From Weimeria sp002480925 (GTDB taxonomy: Bacteria > Bacillota > Clostridia > Lachnospirales > Lachnospiraceae), in contig NZ_JBQHVU010000015.1 in assembly GCF_052064335.1 (NCBI RefSeq), positions 1 to 64,000 of the forward strand: DNA of 64,000 nt, given 5' to 3'. Position numbers and translations under genes: made by a program. The notes under the pieces were generated by a model, which worked only from the letters and a program-made list of their open reading frames with translations, did not search any database and had not been told where the DNA came from. Within the stretch, counting starts at the first letter, position 1; every line of letters begins with the position of its first letter. Positions 50,058-59,547 of this stretch are shown piece by piece.

Positions 50058-51272
50058 ATGAAAGGTGGTCAAGGCTCTGTGACGATCATCCAGGGACCGG
50101 ATGGAACTCCATGTGCTTGTAAGCACATGCTTGATACGTCTGATCCTGAAGATGTGCAGCGTTTCAAGAGAGAAATAAAAATAATTCAGAAAATTTCACA
50201 TCCCAATGTTATCAAGGTTCTTGAATCAGGAGAAGATGATAAGGGACCATATTATAATATGCCTTTATACAAATCAAATTTGGTTCCTTACTTAAATGAG
50301 GTGCTTTTCAAGAATCCGGAGCAGCAATGTCAGATTATGTTGGAAATTTTAGATGGAGTAGAGGCTTTGCACAAAGCTGGAATTATTCATCGAGATTTGA
50401 AACCGGAAAACATTCTTTTGAATAATCCTTATGATCTCGTAATATGTGATTTAGGCTTTGGCAAGGATGAGAATGCATCGTCATCATACACATCTACTGG
50501 TATGGGATTCGGAACACCCGGCTATACGGCACCGGAGCAATGGCTGGATGCAAAACGTGTAGATGATAGGACCGATATCTATGCTTTGGGAGTGATTCTC
50601 AATGAAATTACGGGGCAAACCAAAGGATATTGTATACCTAAAGCGCTACAGTTGGTTATTACTAAGGCAACATCTCAGATAAAAGATGATCGGTATTCTG
50701 GCGTTTCAGAAATGAAGGATGCATTAAAGGAAGCATACAGATTGTGGCTGCGAGATCTTAGTGCAATATCAGTTAACAAAATGATAGATGATATTGCCCA
50801 TGGCACGGTAGCTGATCTGGAACTGCTGGATGACTGCAATTACATTATTACTAACAAGAATTACGTTCAAAATACAGCATTGAATCTTGGTACGGCTATG
50901 AGTGAACGGCAATACCAGACTTTTGAAGATAAACTTCCGGAAGTATGTTTCAGTATGCATGAGCTTATGTGGCATGATTGGTATATTAGCTGGAATAATA
51001 ATTACAATCTGGTTGATGAAATGGCTTCAATAACAAGAAACTTTTTCGAAATTTCTAAATCTCCCGCAATTAAAGGATTCATCGTGGCAGAGCTTTGCGA
51101 GATGGCATACAAAGCAAACAGATATCAGGCTATGTCCGTTGCAGCGGATATGATTGCAGATATGGAATCAGACTTAGCAACAAGGGAACAATTTCTATTG
51201 TACTGCAAATCAAAATACAATGTGAAAAGTAATTACAGAAAAATAGGAAGAAGCGCACCCGACTGGTTATGA
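50058..51272 (+). CDS. soluble Ser/Thr protein kinase
   Basis: A 404-residue eukaryotic-like kinase. The Gly loop (MKGGQGSV) is at the very N-terminus, the catalytic Lys is in CACKHM, and IIHRDLKPENILLNN, CDLGFG (DFG variant DLG) and TAPEQW follow, so it should be active. An in-frame GTG at 50043 would add RWLG, restoring the usual LG before the loop, but GAGGTGG is well placed for the ATG at 50058. An in-frame TAG at 50025 blocks a longer N-terminus. The C-terminal half (about 225-404) is helical and novel, without membrane helix or PASTA domains. It sits among glycan genes, preceded by a 60-bp gap. Confidence 0.87.
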   Translation: MKGGQGSVTIIQGPDGTPCACKHMLDTSDPEDVQRFKREIKIIQKISHPNVIKVLESGEDDKGPYYNMPLYKSNLVPYLNEVLFKNPEQQCQIMLEILDGVEALHKAGIIHRDLKPENILLNNPYDLVICDLGFGKDENASSSYTSTGMGFGTPGYTAPEQWLDAKRVDDRTDIYALGVILNEITGQTKGYCIPKALQLVITKATSQIKDDRYSGVSEMKDALKEAYRLWLRDLSAISVNKMIDDIAHGTVADLELLDDCNYIITNKNYVQNTALNLGTAMSERQYQTFEDKLPEVCFSMHELMWHDWYISWNNNYNLVDEMASITRNFFEISKSPAIKGFIVAELCEMAYKANRYQAMSVAADMIADMESDLATREQFLLYCKSKYNVKSNYRKIGRSAPDWL

Positions 51273-51300
51273 TATTTTTTTGATTCGGAGATTTTTACTA

Positions 51301-52464
51301 ATGAAAAATGGTAATCAATTTGCACATTATCTGGTTAAGAGAATGCTATACGGTGTCCTCCATATTTTTTGGCTATGTCCAGTAAAGAAAAATAGAATCA
51401 CGTTACTCAACGAACTTTCTTTTTCCTATGGTGATAATTTGAAATATCTTCAATTATATATTGAGAAGAATTATCCAGGAAAATATGAAATTATCTTTCC
51501 TTTAAAAGATTTAGGCAAAGAGCATCCTGATAATGTCATTGCTGTTAAGCCGAGGTCTTTCAAATATTTTTTCTATTTACTAACTAGTGGTTCAATTGTA
51601 ACCAATGCCGGAGGTGTTTCATATCTGCCCTTACGACATAAAAAACAAGTTGTTGTAAATACGTGGCATGGAGGAGGCCCTTATAAAAAAACAGGAACGC
51701 TAGTTTATAAAGATAAATGGTATAGAAAAGAATCTGAGATGCAGGTGAAAAATGTGGACTATCTGCTTTCATCGTGTAGATACTTTACGGATTATGAGGC
51801 ACCCGGTCAGTTATATCCCAAGAATAAGTGCATAAATTCTGGAATGCCTAGAAATGATATGTTTTTTCATGATGCCGACTTATTAGAGCTTAAAAAGAAG
51901 GTTTATCAATATTATGGCATTCCTTTGAATCAAAAGCTGTTGCTTTATGCCCCTACATTTAGAGGCAATGTAGATGATCATGAAAGCTCCGAAAAGTATG
52001 GGCTTATGGGGATAGATAATCAAGGTGTAGTAAAAGCGCTGGAGAAAAGATTTAGTGGAAAATGGGTGTTTGCAGCAAGACTTCATCCTAAGCTACTATC
52101 GATTGAATTCAGTGATAAATCGATAGTTAATATGACATCCTATCCAGATATGCAGGAACTCCTTGCAGCTGCGGATGCAGTGATTACTGATTATTCTTCT
52201 CTGATGTGGGATTATTCATTTACATTCAGACCCTGTCTACTTTATGCAAATGATATAGAAGAATATGAAAGAACAAGAGGCTTTTATATGCCGGTTTCCA
52301 AGTGGCCATTCCCGCTTGCTCATAATAATAAAGAATTGATTGATAATATTCTTAATTTTGATCAGGAGAAATATGTAGCCGATGTCAAGAGGCACCACAT
52401 AGAGTCTGGGAGCTATGAAACCGGGGAAGCTTGTAAGAAGACAATGGAACTTCTTAAAGGATAG
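51301..52464 (+). CDS. CDP-glycerol:poly(glycerophosphate) glycerophosphotransferase family protein
   Basis: A 387-residue TagB/TagF-like transferase. VVNTWHGGGPYKKTGTLVYK (near 115-134), LLYAPTFRGNVDDHES, FAARLHPKLLS and ITDYSSLMWDYSF (near 300) are the family blocks, with His and Asp residues for CDP-polyol binding. It probably transfers glycerol-phosphate or a related CDP-activated group to the glycan. The CDP donor could come from the LicC-like fusion enzyme encoded next, 14 bp downstream. An in-frame TTG at 51280 is possible, but CGGAG suits the ATG at 51301 better. Confidence 0.85.
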   Translation: MKNGNQFAHYLVKRMLYGVLHIFWLCPVKKNRITLLNELSFSYGDNLKYLQLYIEKNYPGKYEIIFPLKDLGKEHPDNVIAVKPRSFKYFFYLLTSGSIVTNAGGVSYLPLRHKKQVVVNTWHGGGPYKKTGTLVYKDKWYRKESEMQVKNVDYLLSSCRYFTDYEAPGQLYPKNKCINSGMPRNDMFFHDADLLELKKKVYQYYGIPLNQKLLLYAPTFRGNVDDHESSEKYGLMGIDNQGVVKALEKRFSGKWVFAARLHPKLLSIEFSDKSIVNMTSYPDMQELLAAADAVITDYSSLMWDYSFTFRPCLLYANDIEEYERTRGFYMPVSKWPFPLAHNNKELIDNILNFDQEKYVADVKRHHIESGSYETGEACKKTMELLKG

Positions 52465-52478
52465 AGAGGATAAAAATT

Positions 52479-54458
52479 ATGAGAAGATCAGAATTTTACA
52501 TACTGAGAGCGGCATTTAAAAATGAAAATGTTGCTTCGGCTGATTTGGCTAAACAGGCATTTTGCTCAATAGAAGAAATTGATCAGACAAGAGAGCAAGT
52601 TATAAATGATCATTTGATTACTGAGGATGGCAGGTTGACATCTAAGGGCTTAGAAGAACTTGAGCCATATAAAGTGGATAATGCAATTATTATGGCTGCA
52701 GGGCTTTCTAGCAGATGCTTGCCGTTATCCAAAATTATGCCGAAAGGACTATTTAGGGTTAAAGGTGAAATATTAATAGAGAGAGAAATTGAGCAGTTAA
52801 AAGCAGCGGGCATTAATAATATTGTCCTTGTTACTGGTTATATGAAAGAACAGTTTGAATATTTAAGAGAGAAATATGGACTGACTCTCGTAGAAAACAA
52901 GGAATATAAAGAGAGAAATAATACTTCCTCACTTATGGCTGCTAAGAACTACCTTGGTAATTCCTACATTTGCTGTGCGGATAATTATTTTACGGAAAAT
53001 ATCTTTGAACCATATATATATGATTCTTATTACACTGTAAAGCATACAGATGGCTATCTTGACGAGTTCTGTATTGTTGAAGAAGATGCTGGTTATATAA
53101 AGAAAATTCAAAGAGGAGGCCAGAACTGTTACTATACAATGGGCGCAACATATTACAGTCGACAGTTTTCTAAAAAATTCATTGATCTTCTTACAAAAGA
53201 GTATGATCTTGATGAAACTAAAGGAATGCTGATTGATACATTCCATATGAACCATTTGAATGAATTGCCGGCAACATATGTACCGTATCCCGATGATGTC
53301 ATTCTTGAATTTGATACATTAAAGGAATTTTCAGATTTCGACCCGGATTTTATCAATTTCTATAACAAAGTTATGGAGGATCACCTATTTGATCGTTATA
53401 AAAACATCAATCGTTATGCCGGTGTTCCGACAGACTGGGTTTCAGGAAGGTTACATTATAACGAAAATCTCTGGGGCCCATCACCAAAATGCTTAGATGA
53501 GCTTTATAAAACTACACCCGAAGATTTGTATCTTTATGATTCCACAGAAGAAGATGATCTACTTATTGCACTGGAAAAAAAGTTAGGAATCAGTAGGAAA
53601 AATCTATTTTTGCATAATGGATCTGCCGAATCAATAAAAACTCTATTTAGTGTAATGCTGAATAAAGATGATAATGTTTTACTTCCAACACCTGGTTGGA
53701 GCTATTATGGTGGTGTCGTTGACTATAAATTTGGCAATAAAATTCATTACGATATCATCGAAGATGGTGACAAATGTGCTCATAATATTGATGACATCAT
53801 CAATAAAGCAGAACAATATAATCCTAAAATCATTGTTATAACAAATCCAGCAATGCCTACTGGCAATGCTATGAGTGCTGAAAACATTGAGAAACTCATA
53901 AAAATGTTTCCGGGTTCTATGTTTCTTCTTGACGAGGCATATCATGGATTCGCACCATATACACTGGATGTTAAGAGAATCATTAATACATATGATAATG
54001 TTGTATTCTCAAGAACATTTTCAAAGTATTATGGCTTGGCAAACTTAAGAATAGGGTATGGAATCTGTAGTCAAGCGGCTATGCATGCGCTTTGGCTAGA
54101 TTTGCCGCTTCACAGGCTGCCACATATTTCTAAGAGAATGGCAATCGCAGCGCTAAACGATACAGCTTATTATCAAGAAGTTACCGATGAGATGATTTCT
54201 GTGAGAGAGTGGTTTTGGAGAGAGTTATCTAAAATCCCTAACGTTCATCCGTTTAAATCAGATGCGAATTTTATGTATATTGGGCTGAGCGGATATGATG
54301 TAGGTGCAGTAAAACAATATATGCAGGAGAGCGGCTATTTGATTAGAATTTTCGATAGCCATGAAGCACAGCACCTGAGGATTACAATTGCTCCTAAGGA
54401 AATCATGGAGGACTGCTTGAATAAACTAAAGGCTGCATTAGAGCATCATAAAGTATAA
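52479..54458 (+). CDS. fusion: helix-turn-helix, LicC-like cytidylyltransferase, class I/II aminotransferase
   Basis: A 659-residue protein in three parts. Residues 1-62 look like a small winged helix (RRSEFYILRAAFKNENVASA). Residues 66-290 form a sugar-nucleotidyltransferase domain (NAIIMAAGLSSRCLPLSKIMPKGL), closest in pattern to LicC phosphocholine cytidylyltransferase (YKERNNTSSLMAAKNYL). Residues 321-655 form a fold-type I aminotransferase with HNGSAESIK, NPAMPTGNAMS, LLDEAYHGFAP and Lys516 (RTFSKYYGLANLRIGYG). PntC-type enzymes of phosphonate glycans join the same two activities, making CDP-aminoethylphosphonate-like donors. No PEP mutase is seen, so the amino-alcohol phosphate or phosphonate substrate is open. 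Confidence 0.85.
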   Translation: MRRSEFYILRAAFKNENVASADLAKQAFCSIEEIDQTREQVINDHLITEDGRLTSKGLEELEPYKVDNAIIMAAGLSSRCLPLSKIMPKGLFRVKGEILIEREIEQLKAAGINNIVLVTGYMKEQFEYLREKYGLTLVENKEYKERNNTSSLMAAKNYLGNSYICCADNYFTENIFEPYIYDSYYTVKHTDGYLDEFCIVEEDAGYIKKIQRGGQNCYYTMGATYYSRQFSKKFIDLLTKEYDLDETKGMLIDTFHMNHLNELPATYVPYPDDVILEFDTLKEFSDFDPDFINFYNKVMEDHLFDRYKNINRYAGVPTDWVSGRLHYNENLWGPSPKCLDELYKTTPEDLYLYDSTEEDDLLIALEKKLGISRKNLFLHNGSAESIKTLFSVMLNKDDNVLLPTPGWSYYGGVVDYKFGNKIHYDIIEDGDKCAHNIDDIINKAEQYNPKIIVITNPAMPTGNAMSAENIEKLIKMFPGSMFLLDEAYHGFAPYTLDVKRIINTYDNVVFSRTFSKYYGLANLRIGYGICSQAAMHALWLDLPLHRLPHISKRMAIAALNDTAYYQEVTDEMISVREWFWRELSKIPNVHPFKSDANFMYIGLSGYDVGAVKQYMQESGYLIRIFDSHEAQHLRITIAPKEIMEDCLNKLKAALEHHKV

Positions 54459-54466
54459 AAGGTAAT

Positions 54467-55543
54467 ATGAATGACAAAGTATCATTTTCCATCGTAATCC
54501 CGGTTTACAATACGAGCCTTGATAGGGTCAAACGATGCGTTGATAGCATAAATAAACAAACTTATAAGAACTATGATGTTTTTATCGTTGACGATGGAAG
54601 CGAGGAACAGTATTCGAAGCAGCTGAAAGATTTTGTGTTGTCTTGCGTTGATACATTTCACTATTATAGGCAGGCAAACTTAGGAGCTGGAGAAGCAAGA
54701 AATACCGGGATACGGCTGGCAGATAAAGAGTATCTTATGTTCGTTGACGCTGATGACATTATTTCTCCATATGCTTTGCGGGAAGCGGCAGTAGGCATAC
54801 AAGATTATGGTGCTGATCTAGTGCTTGGCTTAGTTCATCAAATCGCTGAGAAGGATTTGGACTGGAATATATTTTCTGAATCAAAAGAGAAAGCAAGTTT
54901 AGTCGAGACTGAGAAGCAGAAGGAAGATTTGATCTGTGCATTAGTTGGCGCGTATCAACCACAATATTACTTTTCAGATGGTTACTTAAGTGATGGACCA
55001 ATCGCCCGAGTGATACGGACAGAGATAGCAAAGAGCTGTTTTTTTGATGCGGAAGATATCTGGAATGAAGATACGATCTGGAATGTCAGACTCTTGCGTC
55101 AGTGTAAAAAGATAGCTGTATGCGGAAATGTTTGGTACGAATATCTGGTGAATTTATCCTCGCTGACAAGAACGTATCGACCGAATATACCATCTGAATT
55201 CAGGGAGGCAGTTTCGAAGGATATTAAAATTATTGATGAACTGTGGCCGGAATGCAAAAACAGGCTATACGTCACAATGGTCTGGAACATGAGTTACGTA
55301 TCAAGAATGTATTTATACCACCCAGCTAGCGGGTTTTCAAAGAAGGATAGTTTCCGGGAATTTAAAAAATTCCTTCACTATCCTGATTATCGATACGTCT
55401 TAAAACATGTTGATTTTTCCAATGATCATAGATTTGTTCATCGGTGTGAGAAGGAAATTCTTAGATTTTTCTCATTGCATGAACCGCATTATATTGCATA
55501 TATGATTTGGAAAGCATTTAGCAGGCAGCATCAGAATGGGTAA
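54467..55543 (+). CDS. glycosyltransferase family 2
   Basis: A 358-residue GT-A transferase. FSIVIPVYNTSLDRVKRCVD, VFIVDDGS, GAGEARNTGIRLADKEYLMFVDADD (DxD) and EDTIWNVRLLRQCKK are the GT2 blocks. No membrane helices are present. It probably adds one sugar to the lipid-linked repeat on the cytoplasmic side. The start is 8 bp after the fusion gene's stop, with AAAGGTAAT as SD. The C-terminal 100 residues are helical and specific to this kind of locus. Sugar specificity cannot be read from sequence. Confidence 0.88.
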   Translation: MNDKVSFSIVIPVYNTSLDRVKRCVDSINKQTYKNYDVFIVDDGSEEQYSKQLKDFVLSCVDTFHYYRQANLGAGEARNTGIRLADKEYLMFVDADDIISPYALREAAVGIQDYGADLVLGLVHQIAEKDLDWNIFSESKEKASLVETEKQKEDLICALVGAYQPQYYFSDGYLSDGPIARVIRTEIAKSCFFDAEDIWNEDTIWNVRLLRQCKKIAVCGNVWYEYLVNLSSLTRTYRPNIPSEFREAVSKDIKIIDELWPECKNRLYVTMVWNMSYVSRMYLYHPASGFSKKDSFREFKKFLHYPDYRYVLKHVDFSNDHRFVHRCEKEILRFFSLHEPHYIAYMIWKAFSRQHQNG

Positions 55544-55552
55544 TGAAATAAA

Positions 55553-56716
55553 GTGATTTCTTTAGTATTTTACATACTTATATTTTTAATAGGTGTCCTA
55601 CCGCTTGCAAAGATTTCATCTTTGATGCAACAAGATAGATTTATTATCAGAGGACGCTATGGAAAAGAGTTGCAGGAAGGAACTGCAGGCTTTGTAGTAG
55701 TCGGGTTAATTGCACTCTTACCTGTTATCCTACTTTATGGATTTAGAATCAATATCGGTACGGACTATTGGGCATATGAAACGGTTTATGATTTCATTAA
55801 AGAAACGCCTTTTAGCCAGTATCTTGGATACCATTTTATCGGCGATGATGATTACTATTGTGAGATTGGATTTGCTTTATTGAATAAAATAATGCCTTCG
55901 TATAGGACACTGTTGTTCGTAGAGGGAATTTTAGGACTTCTCATAGTGCTTTGGGCTGTGTATGACTTTCGAAATGAAGTCAATGCTGGATTTGCAATTT
56001 ATATATTCCTTTGTACGCAGTTCATTTATTTCATGAATGGGGTACGTTTTCTGATAGCCGCTTGTTTTATGCTACTGGCAGTAAAGTTTTTGGTTCAAAA
56101 CAAGAGTAAGGAATTTTTCTTATGTATTTTGGCTGCCGCGTTATTCCATAAGACAGCGCTATTTTGCATCATTTTCTATTTTATCAAAGAGTTTGGAAGA
56201 GAGGAAGCTAATAAGTTTCGAAATTTTTTACTAGTTGTAGGCATTGCGCTCTTTCCGCTTTTGCTATCTTATGTCATGAGAATGGCCGGTTATGTTCCGG
56301 CATTTTCAAGATATTTTTCTAAGACAAATTATGCGGCGGAATTTGGAAATGTAGGATTCGTAGGATTCGGGTGGCTTATGCATATCATCCCGGTTTGCAT
56401 ACCCCTTTTCCTTTTGGGGCATTATACATTGCTGCACGATGAAAAGGCAAAGATCCTGTTCAGGGTATATTTGCTTGAAATCCCTTTTAGAATGGTAGGA
56501 CTTCTTAATACCTGGTACACAAGATTTTCAAGATTTCCGCAGATGATTGAGGTGATTTTAATACCGTATACGATCTCGCTGATGCAAAATAGAAGGAATA
56601 AAAAGATTTTGATAATTTACTATGTAATATGGTATGCGTTTTATTTTTGTTACTATGCGGTGGTCAATGATGGGGGAGATAGCCTGCCGTATCAATCTAT
56701 TTTGGAATCAATCTAG
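55553..56716 (+). CDS. EpsG/Wzy-like polysaccharide polymerase
   Basis: A 387-residue membrane protein with about 10-12 helices. GFRINIGTDYWAYETVYDFI (about 61-80) is the typical EpsG segment (xGTDYxxY), and FIYFMNGVRFLIAACFMLLA follows. Proteins of this type polymerise exported repeat units, together with the Wzx flippase encoded 1.3 kb downstream. The start is GTG with TAATGAAATAAA before it. A second polymerase/ligase-like protein lies at 39.1 kb, so the locus has two candidate chain-extension or ligation enzymes. Confidence 0.83.
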   Translation: MISLVFYILIFLIGVLPLAKISSLMQQDRFIIRGRYGKELQEGTAGFVVVGLIALLPVILLYGFRINIGTDYWAYETVYDFIKETPFSQYLGYHFIGDDDYYCEIGFALLNKIMPSYRTLLFVEGILGLLIVLWAVYDFRNEVNAGFAIYIFLCTQFIYFMNGVRFLIAACFMLLAVKFLVQNKSKEFFLCILAAALFHKTALFCIIFYFIKEFGREEANKFRNFLLVVGIALFPLLLSYVMRMAGYVPAFSRYFSKTNYAAEFGNVGFVGFGWLMHIIPVCIPLFLLGHYTLLHDEKAKILFRVYLLEIPFRMVGLLNTWYTRFSRFPQMIEVILIPYTISLMQNRRNKKILIIYYVIWYAFYFCYYAVVNDGGDSLPYQSILESI

Positions 56717-56730
56717 AAATCGGAGATTTT

Positions 56731-57900
56731 ATGAAAATTGGAATTGTTACGTTTTGGTGGGGAGAAGACAATTATGGACAGCAACTTCAGCTATATGCCT
56801 TGCAGCACTTCTTGAATTTACATGGACATGAAGCGTTTTTAATATGCTACGATCAACGATCAGATTATAATGTAACGATTAGGACATATCTAAATAAAAT
56901 TACTAAACCAAAGCAAATATATAAGTATCTAGAGTATAAACTAAAAAAATCAAAGAGCTCAAAAATTAATTCAAATCATCCTAGATATTTTGAAGATTTT
57001 CAGAAAGAATATATTTCAAAGACTGGTATTTACAGTAGTTTTGATGAACTTAAAGCAACGCCCCCAGATGCTGATGCATACATAGTAGGCTCTGATCAGG
57101 TTTGGAATCCCGATTGCTTGTCGGGGAATATATATGACAATAACGGCCCGATTAAAGCATTTTTTTTGGATTTTGTTCCTCAAAATAGACCTAGATTATC
57201 CTATGCAGCAAGTTGGGGTGGCACTGTTTTGTCAAAAGAGTTAGAACGTTTCATTACCCCTTTACTGAAGAAATTTACTTATGTCTCAGTAAGAGAACAA
57301 TCAGGTATCGATCTATGCTTACAATGCGGTGTCTTTGATGCGGAATGGGTATGTGATCCTACTTTACTATTTAAGGCAGATGATTATAGAAAGCTTTATG
57401 AGCCTTATATGAATAGTCATAATGATCATTTGAGCGTCTCCAAACATATTAATGAAGATTATATTTTACTCTATTATTTAGATAATGGAGGTAAATTTGA
57501 CATAGATCAGGTATATAAGTTTGCAAAGAGTCATCATTTGACCGTAAAATACATTGCTGCCAATGGACAGGCCGATAAATACGAGAAGATTTATCCTAAT
57601 TTAATGCAGTGGCTGGAATTAGTGGATCATGCAAAATATATCATCACAAATTCATTTCACTGCTGTGTATTCTCGGTAATCTTCAAGAAGCAATTTATCT
57701 CAATTCCTATTTCCGGCAGAGACAGTGGCATGAATGATAGGCTGAAATCTTTATTTAAACTATGCGAGATGAAACCAAGGATCCTGGATATTAATCAGCA
57801 TTCTTATGATTTTTCTATACTTAATGAACATTATGATGTAACAGTTCATAGAGATGGTGGGAAGAGATTATTAGAGGTATTAGATAAGTTAAAGAACTAA
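56731..57900 (+). CDS. polysaccharide pyruvyl transferase family protein
   Basis: A 389-residue protein starting KIGIVTFWWGEDNYGQQLQLYALQ, the glycine/asparagine-rich start of the family. AYIVGSDQVWNPD (about 112-124), SYAASWG, VSVREQSGI and ITNSFHCCVFSVIF follow. Members add a ketal-linked pyruvate to sugars from phosphoenolpyruvate, as in CsaB. In clostridial and Bacteroides loci this family commonly occurs with an F420-dehydrogenase-beta-like ferredoxin protein, which is present here at 62.1 kb. The SD is GGAGAT. Confidence 0.87.
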   Translation: MKIGIVTFWWGEDNYGQQLQLYALQHFLNLHGHEAFLICYDQRSDYNVTIRTYLNKITKPKQIYKYLEYKLKKSKSSKINSNHPRYFEDFQKEYISKTGIYSSFDELKATPPDADAYIVGSDQVWNPDCLSGNIYDNNGPIKAFFLDFVPQNRPRLSYAASWGGTVLSKELERFITPLLKKFTYVSVREQSGIDLCLQCGVFDAEWVCDPTLLFKADDYRKLYEPYMNSHNDHLSVSKHINEDYILLYYLDNGGKFDIDQVYKFAKSHHLTVKYIAANGQADKYEKIYPNLMQWLELVDHAKYIITNSFHCCVFSVIFKKQFISIPISGRDSGMNDRLKSLFKLCEMKPRILDINQHSYDFSILNEHYDVTVHRDGGKRLLEVLDKLKN

Positions 57901-58001
57901 CTGCATACAGTTTGCAGTTTACTATATGTTTGCATAACAGGTGAAATTTTTCTTGAATACAATACATTTTGCGACGCTTTTAATGCCAAGAGTGAGGTAA
58001 C

Positions 58002-59525
58002 GTGGAAAAAGAAACAAAGAAGCAGATGTCAGCTGGCATTGTGTTGTCATATATGGTTATTATCGTGCAGGTAATTGCAGGCCTGCTTTATATACCTATA
58101 GTCTTAAGCTCGTTAGGTCAGAGTCAATATGGTATTTATTCTCTTTGTACATCATTTATGGGGTACCTCACCATAATGAATGGCGGGGTAAATGCTGCTT
58201 ATATCAGGTTTTATGTTCAAACCAAGGTGAAGGACGAAAGCAAGATCCCAGCGCTTAATGGGATGTTCTTAAAGATATTTGTTGTATTATCTTTTACGGC
58301 ATTTGTTGGCGGACAGGTTGTGGGTATTTTTAGCCCTCAGATATTTGGTAATAAAATTAATATTTCAGAGTATGCCCTTGTAAAGCAATGTTTTAGGATT
58401 TTAGCAATCAATTCTGCCGCGCAGGTTTTGAACTGCGTTTTTAGTTCTATCATTACAGCAAACGAAAAGTTTATTTTTGCGAAAGCAGTTAATCTATTGA
58501 CGGCTATAGCAAGTCCTGTAATTACAACTCCTTTTCTGTTAAAGGGGTACAACTGTGTGATTATCGTTACTGTTCAGTTAGTAATGTCAATTATCACACT
58601 AATTTTGAATACTGGATTTTGTCTAAAAGTCTTTCATACCAAGTTTGATCTTAGAGAAAATGACAAAAATTTGTTGAAAGATATTGCTCAATTTTCCGGA
58701 TTTATAGTGCTTCAAAGCTTTATGGATCAGTTGAACTGGCAAATAGATAAGTTTATTCTTGCCAGAACGCATGGTACTGAGGAAATTTCTCTTTATTCTG
58801 TGGGTGCCACATTTAACACTTACTATATGAATTTTTCTTCAGCCCTGCCTGGAGTATTTATCGCTCAAATTAATAAACTTCAGGCGAAACACGAAAATGA
58901 TCAATTGAATAAATTGTTTGTGCAGACTAGTAGGGTTTTCGGATATCTTGTGCTTCTTTTCATGGCTGCATTTTCAATCTTTGGACATAAGTTTGTCATT
59001 CGCTGGGCTGGCTCGGAATACAGTATTTCATATACCGTTGGAATGCTTTTGATGCTTCCCGTTACACTAGCACTCTGCATGGGACTTGGGCAGGATATAG
59101 CAAGGGCGAAGAACAAGCATCAGTTTCAGATAATTATCAATTTTCTGGTATGCATTGTAAATGTGTTTGTGAGTGTCCCCCTTGCTTTGAAGTGGGGAGC
59201 AGTTGGCAGCGCATTAGGAACATTTGTGTCGGAGATTTTTATCTGTATGATAATTCAACCTATATATTATCATAGGGTTCTTAAACTTGATATGAAAGCA
59301 GTATTCAAAGGACTTATCGGGATAGTGCCGGGACTGTTGCCGTGTGTGTTATATGGTTTTGTAATCACTTATTTTAATGTTTTGAAGCCTGATTATATAA
59401 ATATTTTTGTATATGGATTGTTCTTCATAGTAATCTACGCTGTTTCCATGTGGGTTTTGTCTATGAATTCACAGGAAAAGGATATGGTACGAAAAGCATT
59501 GCACACAATCAGTAGAAGAGGTTGA
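58002..59525 (+). CDS. Wzx-type oligosaccharide flippase
   Basis: A 507-residue membrane protein with about 13-14 helices, of the MATE/MOP exporter superfamily (polysaccharide biosynthesis protein). KKQMSAGIVLSYMVIIVQVI opens it, LYIPIVLSSLGQSQYGIYSL is typical of Wzx/RfbX, and a C-terminal polysaccharide-synthesis domain follows. It moves lipid-linked repeat units to the outer membrane face. The start is GTG after GTGAGGTAAC. A 101-bp gap precedes it with a T-rich stretch, and a separate promoter there is possible but not clear. Confidence 0.9.
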   Translation: MEKETKKQMSAGIVLSYMVIIVQVIAGLLYIPIVLSSLGQSQYGIYSLCTSFMGYLTIMNGGVNAAYIRFYVQTKVKDESKIPALNGMFLKIFVVLSFTAFVGGQVVGIFSPQIFGNKINISEYALVKQCFRILAINSAAQVLNCVFSSIITANEKFIFAKAVNLLTAIASPVITTPFLLKGYNCVIIVTVQLVMSIITLILNTGFCLKVFHTKFDLRENDKNLLKDIAQFSGFIVLQSFMDQLNWQIDKFILARTHGTEEISLYSVGATFNTYYMNFSSALPGVFIAQINKLQAKHENDQLNKLFVQTSRVFGYLVLLFMAAFSIFGHKFVIRWAGSEYSISYTVGMLLMLPVTLALCMGLGQDIARAKNKHQFQIIINFLVCIVNVFVSVPLALKWGAVGSALGTFVSEIFICMIIQPIYYHRVLKLDMKAVFKGLIGIVPGLLPCVLYGFVITYFNVLKPDYINIFVYGLFFIVIYAVSMWVLSMNSQEKDMVRKALHTISRRG

Positions 59526-59547
59526 AATATAAGAGGAAAAAGCGTTT

